49,048 nt of DNA from NCBI GenBank assembly GCA_001801175.1, contig MGWZ01000085.1, positions 1-49,048 on the forward strand, given 5' to 3'. The stretch's first letter is position 1, and each line of letters starts with the position of its first letter. The translations under genes and the position numbers were made by a program. The notes below the pieces were generated by a model, which saw only the letters and a list, made by a program, of their open reading frames with translations, made no database searches and was not told where the DNA came from. This document shows positions 1 through 6,421 of the stretch, one piece after another. The DNA is from Gallionellales bacterium RIFCSPLOWO2_02_FULL_57_47. GTDB taxonomy: Bacteria; Pseudomonadota; Gammaproteobacteria; Burkholderiales; Gallionellaceae.

Positions 1-55
1 CACGGTGATATTTCTCATCGCTGGCAAGCTCAATTTTCAAAGATTCAACCCTCAT
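1..55 (-). CDS. Start of an unrecognised gene, cut by the window edge
   Basis: An open frame begins at an ATG five bases after the stop of the 75-residue gene upstream and stays open to the window edge (18 codons, beginning MRVESLKIELASDEKYH). The close spacing suggests translational coupling in one operon. The frame differs from that of the upstream gene, so it is either a separate gene or the continuation of a frameshifted one. No Shine-Dalgarno beyond a weak GGAT is visible. Too short to assign a function. Confidence 0.45.
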   Translation of the reverse strand, partial: MRVESLKIELASDEKYHR

Positions 56-60
56 GCCGC

Positions 61-288
61 TTAATCCATTCGTTTTTCAAAAGAGCCAACTTTTTTGAGC
101 CAGTATTTTTTTAATTCATCCCATTTTGAATTTAATGCGTACCTCAAAACCCTTTCTTCGCCTGTAGAGAATCCCAATCTGATAATTCCCTGCTTAAAAC
201 ACTCATCCTCCCAATGCCCACCTTTACCAAGCTTGATATAGCGAACATCGCTCACCTCTCTGTCGTAACAACTTGGCAAGTGACTCAT
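61..288 (-). CDS. Small protein of unknown function (75 aa), possibly a truncated N-terminal domain
   Basis: A 75-residue ORF with a good ribosome-binding site (AAGGGGTAGGAA directly before the ATG). The segment VRYIKLGKGGHWEDECFKQG looks like the N-terminal region of longer proteins I vaguely recall that open with a 'RYIKLG..G.WE..C...G..R.G' pattern, but I cannot name the family. It is short for that kind of domain and ends just before another ORF in a different frame, so truncation or frameshift is possible. It lies downstream of the fatty-acid oxidation operon on the same strand (54 bases from the stop of the FadB-like gene). Function unknown. Confidence 0.55.
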   Translation of the reverse strand: MSHLPSCYDREVSDVRYIKLGKGGHWEDECFKQGIIRLGFSTGEERVLRYALNSKWDELKKYWLKKVGSFEKRMD

Positions 289-342
289 TTCCTACCCCTT
301 AATTATTCGATCTGCCCATGCAAAGTACGCCAGCATTTTTCA

Positions 343-3003
343 CTAATTTCTCAACGGCTTCCCGTTCTTCAGCATGTACCCCACCCGCGCCCGGGTTTTT
401 TCCGTCGCCAGCAGTTCCATGAAGTGCTTACGCTCCAGATCAAGCAGCCATTGTTCGTCCACCAGGCAGCCAGCCTCCACGTCGCCGCCGCATATCGTCT
501 CGGCGATGCGGCAACCGATGTTGTAGTCGTGTTCGGAGATGAAGTTGCCTTCGAGCATGTTGACCATTGCGCCCTTGAGCGTGGCGATGCCGGTGCGTCC
601 GGCTACGGCGATCTGGTGGGACTGTAATGGCGGTCGGTAGGCGGTGGCGTTGAGCGCCCTGGCTTCTTCCTTCGCGATGTGCAGCAGTTCGAAGCGGTTG
701 AGCACGATGCGGTCGGATTGCCTGAGGTAGCCCATTTCGCGCGCCAGTTCGGCGCTCTTGGAGACTTCGCCCATCGCGATGTTCTGGAAGTAGCGGCGCA
801 GGTAGGGGAAGACGTCGATGCGGTTTTCGTTGGCGAAGCGCTGCGCTTCCTGCGCCGCGCGCTGAGCCATCTCCTTGCAGCCGCCGCCGGCGGGCAATAC
901 GCCGACGCCGACTTCGACCAGGCCGATGTAGCTTTCCAGCGTGGCAACGACGCGCGTGCAGTGGATGGAGAATTCGCAGCCGCCGCCGAGCGCCAGTCCA
1001 TCGACGGCGGCGATGGTGGGCACCTGTGCGTATTTGAGGCGCTGGGAAACCTGCTGGAACTTGGCGACCACGGCTTCGACGTGCGGCACGTTGCCGGCGG
1101 CGGCGTTGAGCATGTCGCCCAGTCCGCCTCCGCCTGCGACGGTGTATTTGACGCGGTTCGCTGCTTGCTTGAGCTTGTCGAGCAGGCCCGCATCCGGGGC
1201 TGGTTCCTGCACGCCCTGCATCAGTTGCAGCAGGTTCGCGCCTGCGGAGAAGGGCGGTTCGGACTGCCACAGGATAAGCGCAGTGAAATGCGCTTCGGCT
1301 TCATCGACTGCGCGCAGGATGCCGTCGAGCACTTCGTTGCTGACGGTGTGCATCTTGGTCTTGAAGCTGAGGATCGCGATGCTGTCACCCATGTGCCACA
1401 GGCGCACTTCGCCGGTCTCGAATACGGTCTCGCCGTATTGGCGTTCTTCGCCGAGCAGGCGGTCGGGGAAGAGTTGGCGGCGGTAGACGGGGAGGGTGGA
1501 GCGGGGCTGATAGTCCCTCTCCCTCCGCTGCGCTCCTCCCTCTCCCGCTGGCGGGAGAGGGGGTGAGGGTGAGAAGGAACCTTGCGGGGTGTGGACGCCG
1601 GTGCGGGTCGGGTCGGCGGCCCAGGCGGGCAGGGGAGTGCTGGCCATCGCTTTGCCCGCTTCGATGTCTGCTTTGATCCAGCCAGCAACCTGCTGCCAGC
1701 CTGCGGCCTGCCATATCTCGAACGGGCCGCTGTCCCAGCCGAAGCCCCAGCGCACGGCGAAGTCGAGGTCGCGCGCGTTGTTGGCGATGCTCTCGAGTTG
1801 CAGCGCGCAGTAGTGGAATACGTCGCGGAATACCGCCCACAGGAACTGCGCCTGCGGATGTTGGTTGCCGCGCAGCCCGGCGAGTTTCTTCGCCCAGTCG
1901 CGTTCGCGCAGGATGTCCTTCACGCCGTCGTCCACTTTGGCTTCGGAGAGGCGATATTCTTTGGTGTGCAGGTCCAGCACGTGGATGTCCTTACCGATCT
2001 TCTGGTAGATGCCGCGTTTGGTCTTCTGGCCCAGCGAGCCCTGGTCGACGAGGTAGGCGAACCAGCCCGGCAGTTCGAAATGCTTGTGCCACGGATCGTC
2101 GGTGAGGTTCTCGCGCATCGTGTTGACCACGTGCGCGAACACATCCAGGCCGACGATGTCCAGCGTGCGGAAGGTGGCGCTCTTGGGGCGGCCGAGATAG
2201 CGTCCGGTCAGCGCATCCACGGTGTCGAAGCCGAGGTTGAACGCCTGAGCGTGAAACTTGGTTGCGAGCATCGAGAACACGCCGATGCGGTTGGCGATGA
2301 AGTTGGGCGTGTCCTTGGCGCGCACCACGCCCTTGCCCAGCGTGGAGACGAGGAAGGTCTCCAGCTGGTCGAGCAGCGACGCCTCGGTTTCCTTGCAGGC
2401 GATCAGCTCGACCAGGTGCATGTAGCGCGGCGGGTTGAAGAAGTGGATGCCGCAGAAGCGGTGGCGCAGGTTCTCGGGAAACGCTGCGCCTAGCTGGTTG
2501 ATCGACAGGCCAGAGGTGTTGCTGGCGAAGATGGTTTGCGGGCCGAGGTAGGGCGCCACCTTGCGGTACAGGTCTGACTTCCAGTCGATGCGTTCGGCAA
2601 TCGCTTCGATCACCAGGTCGCAGTCGCGCAGCTGGTCGAGATGCTGCTCGTAGTTCGCCGCCGCGATGAAGCTGACGCGCGTCGGGCTGGATAGCGGGCT
2701 GGGGTCGAGTTTTTTCAGGCCGTCGAGTGCTTTGTTGACGATGCCGTTGAGAGAGTGATTGACATCCGTTCGTGGTGAGCCTGTCGAACCATGAACGGAT
2801 GGAGTGGCCTGCCCTTCGGCATCGCCTTTAGTCCTGAGCTCAGTCGAAGGGTCAGGGCGAACGGTATCTCCCTTGCCTTCTTTTGCCGGTAAATCAAATA
2901 ACAAGGTCTCGACATTGGCGTTGACCAGATGCGCGGCTATCTGCGCGCCCATCACGCCTGCGCCGAGGACCGCGACCTTGCGGATATAAAAATTATTGTT
3001 CAT
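343..3003 (-). CDS. 3-hydroxyacyl-CoA dehydrogenase / enoyl-CoA hydratase (FadB/FadN-type), with two in-frame repeat inserts
   Basis: Bifunctional beta-oxidation enzyme that hydrates enoyl-CoA and oxidises 3-hydroxyacyl-CoA with NAD. The N-terminal half is the dehydrogenase: GAGVMGAQIAAHL is the NAD-binding loop (residues ~13-25), followed by EAIAERIDWK, SNTSGLS and the HFFNPP segment. The hydratase/isomerase domain starts near residue 530 and contains FSAGANL and DGLALGGGCEFS, which form the oxyanion hole. Dehydrogenase-before-hydratase is the FadN order, opposite to E. coli FadB. I chose the ATG at 3003 because AGAGG lies just upstream; the GxGxxG motif follows at once. Two stretches look foreign to the family: residues ~43-80 and ~474-498, each coinciding with DNA palindromes (separate entries). 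Last gene of the fad operon; no thiolase follows. At 886 residues it is longer than usual relatives by about the size of the inserts. Confidence 0.93.
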   Translation of the reverse strand: MNNNFYIRKVAVLGAGVMGAQIAAHLVNANVETLLFDLPAKEGKGDTVRPDPSTELRTKGDAEGQATPSVHGSTGSPRTDVNHSLNGIVNKALDGLKKLDPSPLSSPTRVSFIAAANYEQHLDQLRDCDLVIEAIAERIDWKSDLYRKVAPYLGPQTIFASNTSGLSINQLGAAFPENLRHRFCGIHFFNPPRYMHLVELIACKETEASLLDQLETFLVSTLGKGVVRAKDTPNFIANRIGVFSMLATKFHAQAFNLGFDTVDALTGRYLGRPKSATFRTLDIVGLDVFAHVVNTMRENLTDDPWHKHFELPGWFAYLVDQGSLGQKTKRGIYQKIGKDIHVLDLHTKEYRLSEAKVDDGVKDILRERDWAKKLAGLRGNQHPQAQFLWAVFRDVFHYCALQLESIANNARDLDFAVRWGFGWDSGPFEIWQAAGWQQVAGWIKADIEAGKAMASTPLPAWAADPTRTGVHTPQGSFSPSPPLPPAGEGGAQRRERDYQPRSTLPVYRRQLFPDRLLGEERQYGETVFETGEVRLWHMGDSIAILSFKTKMHTVSNEVLDGILRAVDEAEAHFTALILWQSEPPFSAGANLLQLMQGVQEPAPDAGLLDKLKQAANRVKYTVAGGGGLGDMLNAAAGNVPHVEAVVAKFQQVSQRLKYAQVPTIAAVDGLALGGGCEFSIHCTRVVATLESYIGLVEVGVGVLPAGGGCKEMAQRAAQEAQRFANENRIDVFPYLRRYFQNIAMGEVSKSAELAREMGYLRQSDRIVLNRFELLHIAKEEARALNATAYRPPLQSHQIAVAGRTGIATLKGAMVNMLEGNFISEHDYNIGCRIAETICGGDVEAGCLVDEQWLLDLERKHFMELLATEKTRARVGYMLKNGKPLRN
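1506..1582. repeat. Palindromic repeat inserted in frame in the FadB-like gene (second insert)
   Basis: A perfect 11-bp stem, CCCTCTCCCGC at 1538-1548 and GCGGGAGAGGG at 1551-1561, sits in C/T-rich sequence ending in GGGTGAGGGTGAG. It is translated as a Pro/Gly-rich stretch (PSPPLPPAGEGG) between the conserved GVHTPQGSFS and YQPRS segments of the enzyme. The same CCCGC-GCGGG core recurs in the inserts of the acyl-CoA ligase and fadE genes. Confidence 0.8.
2760..2875. repeat. Pair of palindromic repeats inserted in frame in the FadB-like gene (first insert)
   Basis: Two adjacent hairpins. The first pairs CATCCGTTCGTGGT (2763-2776) with ACCATGAACGGATG (2788-2801) with one mismatch. The second pairs CCCTTCG (2812-2818) with CGAAGGG (2845-2851). 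The motifs GTGAGCCTGTCGAAC and CTGAGCTCAGTCGAAGG are typical of dispersed repeats I recall from many environmental proteobacterial genomes. The insert adds roughly 38-43 residues (including TELRTKGDAEGQATPSVHG) inside the NAD-binding domain, between LLFDLPAKEG and NGIVNKALDGLKKL. Confidence 0.82.
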
Positions 3004-3039
3004 AAAAATCCTCTTGGTTATCGTTCCCATTGGGCATCA

Positions 3040-3110
3040 ATTTTCGCAGGGTGCATTTTATGCACCATGTAGATTTGCCATGTGTTTGGTGCATGAAATG
3101 CACCCTACGC
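3040..3110. repeat. Intergenic palindromic repeat between the thioesterase and FadB-like genes
   Basis: Two 20-base arms, 3048-3067 and 3087-3106, are inverted copies of each other apart from two mismatches (core GGGTGCATTTTATGCACC against GGTGCATGAAATGCACCC). Each arm is itself nearly self-complementary (GGTGCAT..ATGCACC). It lies between two co-oriented genes, so it could fold in the fad mRNA. The GTAGGGTGC-type edge resembles the element after accD. Confidence 0.8.
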
Positions 3111-3141
3111 ACGGTTTCAATTTCAATCTGCCGGCGGCTGC

Positions 3142-3564
3142 CTATTCTTCCAACGGCAGAGGGCGCGGCTTGCGGTCTTCGCTTACCGCCACGTAGGTCA
3201 GCGTCGCTTCGGTCACCTTGACGCAGGTCGGCTTGGCCGGGTCGCGCTGCGAATAAACGGCCACGTCCACCGTGATCGAGGTGCGGCCTACCTTCATGAT
3301 CTCGGCATAGAAGCTCACTACGTCTCCCACGAGCACCGGCTGTTTGAACTGAAAAGAATTTACCGCCACCGTCGCCACGCGCCCCTTGGCGCGGTGCAGC
3401 GCGGGGATGCTGCCTGCGATGTCCACTTGCCCCATCAGCCAGCCGCCGAATATATCTCCGGCATAATTGGCGTCGGACGGCATGGCCACCACGCGTAGCG
3501 TGGGCTCGCGCTGCGGCAAGGTGGTAATGGGCTGTTCATTTTCAGGCACGCTATCGCTTTTCAT
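3142..3564 (-). CDS. Acyl-CoA thioesterase, hotdog fold (YciA-like)
   Basis: Small hydrolase (140 aa) that releases fatty acids from CoA. The segment SDANYAGDIFGGWLMGQVD is the hotdog active-site region of the YciA/acyl-CoA hydrolase group, with the catalytic Asp in GDIFGGW; VAVNSFQFKQPVLVGDVV and VTEATLTYVAV complete the fold. I place the start at the ATG at 3564, which has AAGGA about six bases upstream and overlaps the end of the acyl-CoA ligase gene by 14 bases; the longer reading frame would need a TTG. Its place in the operon suggests it relieves CoA sequestration during fatty-acid oxidation (inference). Assignment to family is firm; substrate unknown. Confidence 0.9.
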   Translation of the reverse strand: MKSDSVPENEQPITTLPQREPTLRVVAMPSDANYAGDIFGGWLMGQVDIAGSIPALHRAKGRVATVAVNSFQFKQPVLVGDVVSFYAEIMKVGRTSITVDVAVYSQRDPAKPTCVKVTEATLTYVAVSEDRKPRPLPLEE

Positions 3565-5536
3565 AGAGTTCCTTGATTTGGCCGGCAAATCGTTCGACCA
3601 CTTTTTGACGCTTGAGCTTCAGCGTTGGCGTAAGCAGCCCGTTTTCTATGCTCCACGGTTCGGTCAGCAGCAACACCCGGCGCACATCGGCATAGCCCGG
3701 AAAGCCGCGCAGATCAGACGCGATCCGCTTCAGCACCTCGGCATGCACGCGGCTGTCCGTGAGTGTTTCGGGCATGTCGGCGCGCACCCCGATTTCCCCG
3801 GTAAATTGCAGCCAGGCCGCCGGGTCGAGCACCAGCAGCGCGGTCAGATGGGGATGTGCCTCACCGAATACCATCGCCTGGTCGAAGAGCGGGTCACTCA
3901 AGATGGCCTGCTCCATATCGGCAGGCGGTACCTTCTCGCCGTTCGACATGACGATGATATCCTTGATGCGCCCGGTGATGTAGATGTGCCCGGTGCCGCT
4001 GATCCCCACCGTATCGCCGGTGTTGAGCCAGCCATCCGCATCGATGATGGCCCTGGTCGCTTCGGGATTGTTCCAGTAACCCAGCATCACGTTCGGGCCT
4101 TTCACCAGCAGCACGTTCTGGTCGCCGAGGCGCACCTGCACATCGCGTATCGGCTGGCCGACGCTGTCCGGAAAATTGTTTTCCAGGTGATTGGCGGCAA
4201 TCACCGGACTGGTTTCGGTCAGGCCATAGCCCTGCACTATGGGCAGACCCAGCCCGATGAATACGCGCGAAATTTCCGGTGCAAGCGCGGCACCGCCACT
4301 GATCGCCACGCGCAAGCGGCCACCCAGTTTATCGAGGACCTTTTGCGCGACCAGTTTTTGCAATACCGGCCAAAGCAGAAATGATGGCTTCCAGGAGCCG
4401 CGCCCTTGCTCATGCAGAAAGCGCGCCCAGCCGGTATCCACAGCAAGATTGAACAACTTGCGCTTGAGCGGAAGGCCTGCATCCAGCTGGACCTTTATTG
4501 CGCCATAGATGCGTTCGTAAATGCGCGGCACGGAAATCAGCAGCGTAGGGCGGATAATTTGCAGATCGTCCGACAATTGCGAGATGGAGCGCGCAAAAGC
4601 CACGGTGGAACCCGTCATCACCGTCAGGTAATAACCCAGCGTGCGTTCGAAGGTGTGGGACAACGGCAGGAAAGAAAGAAACAGATCGTCGCCATGCACC
4701 CTGAAAGTGTCCAGGCAGGCATGGGCATTGGTCAGCATATTGGCATGGCTCAACATCACGCCTTTTGGTTTGCCGGTGGTGCCCGAGGTATAAATAATGC
4801 TGGCCAGCTCGTTGGAGCAAATTTCGCGCAGCGAATCGTTTGCCCCCTCACCCGCTGGATTCAACAATTGCTTTTCTCGTTCGTCTCCTCGCCCGCTTGC
4901 GGGAGAGGATTGAGGAGAGGGCATCGGGAGAGGGTTGGGGAGAGGGGAACGGGCATGGCGGGTTTCATCATCAGGTGTAACCTCTTCGCCATGCACGTTC
5001 ATCTGACACGGCTTTGCGGGCTGCAACTGGGCTGACGCAGGCAGGAATTCCGCCATCGGTTTCAGGCGCGGCTCTTTGACATCCCTTATCGTGTCGATAC
5101 TCACAAAACGCAGCACACTGCCAAGCTGGTCGCGCACCGTGCGCAGGTTCTGCCACTGCTCGGCATTTTCAAACAACAGCACCTTCACCTCGGCATCGTT
5201 GACGATGTATGCGGCGTTATCCGGCCTGTCCACGGTGTACAGCGGCACGACCACCAAACCCAGCGATAGCGCCGCCTGGTCGAACATCAGCCACTGCGGG
5301 CAGTTGCGCAGCATGATTGCGACGCGATCGCCGCGCTGCAATCCCAAACCGGCCAGTGCCGCTTGCCAGCGCGCCACTTCGCCCAGCATTCCCTGCCAGG
5401 TGATATCGCGCCAGGCGTCCTGCTGAAAATACCGGTAGGCGACTTTGTCCGGAGTGCGGCGCGCGCGCTCCACAAACAAGCCGTGCAGGTTGCCTGCCTG
5501 CTCGGGAGTGATTACATCATTACCTGGAGTTTCCAT
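3551..5536 (-). CDS. Long-chain fatty-acid--CoA ligase (AMP-forming), with in-frame repeat insert
   Basis: Activates fatty acids to acyl-CoA via acyl-AMP. The P-loop-like AMP-binding motif is IIYTSGTTGKPKGVMLSH, then GYGLTETSPV, GWLNTGDTVG and ITGRIKDIIVMSNGEKVPP, in the order expected of long-chain acyl-CoA synthetases (661 aa). Residues ~181-240, just before the IIYTSGTTG motif, are a Pro/Arg-rich stretch encoded by a palindromic repeat (4817-4996, separate entry); this would form a surface loop. The start ATG has GGGA at a loose distance. The SDR gene upstream ends 48 bases before, and the thioesterase start overlaps its end, supporting one transcript. Peripheral membrane or cytosolic; chain-length range cannot be read from the sequence. 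Confidence 0.93.
   Translation of the reverse strand: METPGNDVITPEQAGNLHGLFVERARRTPDKVAYRYFQQDAWRDITWQGMLGEVARWQAALAGLGLQRGDRVAIMLRNCPQWLMFDQAALSLGLVVVPLYTVDRPDNAAYIVNDAEVKVLLFENAEQWQNLRTVRDQLGSVLRFVSIDTIRDVKEPRLKPMAEFLPASAQLQPAKPCQMNVHGEEVTPDDETRHARSPLPNPLPMPSPQSSPASGRGDEREKQLLNPAGEGANDSLREICSNELASIIYTSGTTGKPKGVMLSHANMLTNAHACLDTFRVHGDDLFLSFLPLSHTFERTLGYYLTVMTGSTVAFARSISQLSDDLQIIRPTLLISVPRIYERIYGAIKVQLDAGLPLKRKLFNLAVDTGWARFLHEQGRGSWKPSFLLWPVLQKLVAQKVLDKLGGRLRVAISGGAALAPEISRVFIGLGLPIVQGYGLTETSPVIAANHLENNFPDSVGQPIRDVQVRLGDQNVLLVKGPNVMLGYWNNPEATRAIIDADGWLNTGDTVGISGTGHIYITGRIKDIIVMSNGEKVPPADMEQAILSDPLFDQAMVFGEAHPHLTALLVLDPAAWLQFTGEIGVRADMPETLTDSRVHAEVLKRIASDLRGFPGYADVRRVLLLTEPWSIENGLLTPTLKLKRQKVVERFAGQIKELYEKR
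4817..4996. repeat. 180-nt composite palindromic element inside the acyl-CoA ligase gene
   Basis: Starts with a GCAAATTTCGCG...TCGTTTGC hairpin, has a central CCCGC-TT-GCGGG hairpin, repeated GAGAGGG units, and ends with GGGCATGGC...GCCATGC. Both flanking hairpins and the central one recur in the same order in fadE (6688-6786). Length is 60 codons exactly, so the frame is kept. It contributes the peptide HARSPLPNPLP...GEGANDSLREIC on the coding strand. Confidence 0.85.
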
Positions 5537-5584
5537 TCCATCATTCCCATGAATATTTTTGGCTTCGGTTTATCCGTATCAGGA

Positions 5585-6421
5585 TTAACCAAGAAATAAA
5601 TCACCAAACAGCGGGGTTCCGGGTGACGCTGCATATTGCCCGAATTCCATCACTCCCGCCTCGCGCAACACCTCTTCATCGATGAAAAAATTTCCGCTGC
5701 ATGAACGGCTGTCGCGGGTCAAAATCATATACGCCGCATCCGCCACGATAGCCGGCTTGCGCGAGGCCTTCAGAATGGCTTCAGGGAAATTGTTTTCAAT
5801 CGCAGCAGTGGCAATCGTGGTGCGCGGCCACAGGCAGTTTACCCCTATCGCTTTAACCCCGCTGTTGGCGGCGGCGAATTCGCGCGCCATGCCCAGTGTG
5901 CACAGGCTCATGCCGTATTTGGAGATAGTGTATGCCAGGTGCGGCGCAAACCACTTTGCATCCATGTTAAGCGGCGGCGACAGCGTGAGAATATGCGGGT
6001 TATCCGCCTGCCTCAGATAAGGAATGCAGGCTTGTGACATCAAAAAAGTCGCACGCATATTCACGTCCCACATCAGGTCAAGCTTCCTTGCGGGTGTTTC
6101 CAGCGTGCCGCTCAGGCTGATCGCGCTGGCGTTGTTCACCAGCACATCGATGCCGCCGAATTTCTCCACGGTTTGCGCAACCGCTGCCTGTATCGCCTGT
6201 TCGTCGCGCACATCCATCCGGATCGCCAGCGCCTGTCCACCCGTTTGCACCACTTCATCGGCAACACTGTATATCGTGCCGGGCAATTTTGGATGCGGTG
6301 CCACCGTCTTGCCGGTGATCACCACCTTTGCGCCGTCGCGCGCGCAACGCAACGCAATTTCACGCCCGATGCCGCGACTGGAGCCCGTGATAAAAATCAC
6401 CTTGTCGCGCAACGAGCTCAT
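5585..6421 (-). CDS. Short-chain dehydrogenase/reductase (HSDL2-like)
   Basis: Rossmann-fold NAD(P)-dependent oxidoreductase of 278 aa. TGSSRGIGREIAL near residues 12-24 is the cofactor loop, LVNNASAISL the NNAG-equivalent, and YTISKYGMS holds the catalytic Tyr-x3-Lys; a Ser lies in the upstream TLSPP segment. The PHPKLPGTIYSVADEV and GNFFIDEEVLREAG stretches are like those of hydroxysteroid dehydrogenase-like protein 2, a family tied to fatty-acid metabolism. The start codon overlaps the fadE stop (ATGA at 6418-6421), so the two are translationally coupled. Its position between fadE and the acyl-CoA ligase implies a role in fatty-acid or branched acyl turnover; the actual substrate is not known. 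Confidence 0.9.
   Translation of the reverse strand: MSSLRDKVIFITGSSRGIGREIALRCARDGAKVVITGKTVAPHPKLPGTIYSVADEVVQTGGQALAIRMDVRDEQAIQAAVAQTVEKFGGIDVLVNNASAISLSGTLETPARKLDLMWDVNMRATFLMSQACIPYLRQADNPHILTLSPPLNMDAKWFAPHLAYTISKYGMSLCTLGMAREFAAANSGVKAIGVNCLWPRTTIATAAIENNFPEAILKASRKPAIVADAAYMILTRDSRSCSGNFFIDEEVLREAGVMEFGQYAASPGTPLFGDLFLG

Noticed and set aside
1582-2493. Long open frame on the plus strand opposite the FadB-like gene
   Set aside because: Antisense shadow of a conserved gene in GC-rich DNA; no family match and no ribosome-binding site.
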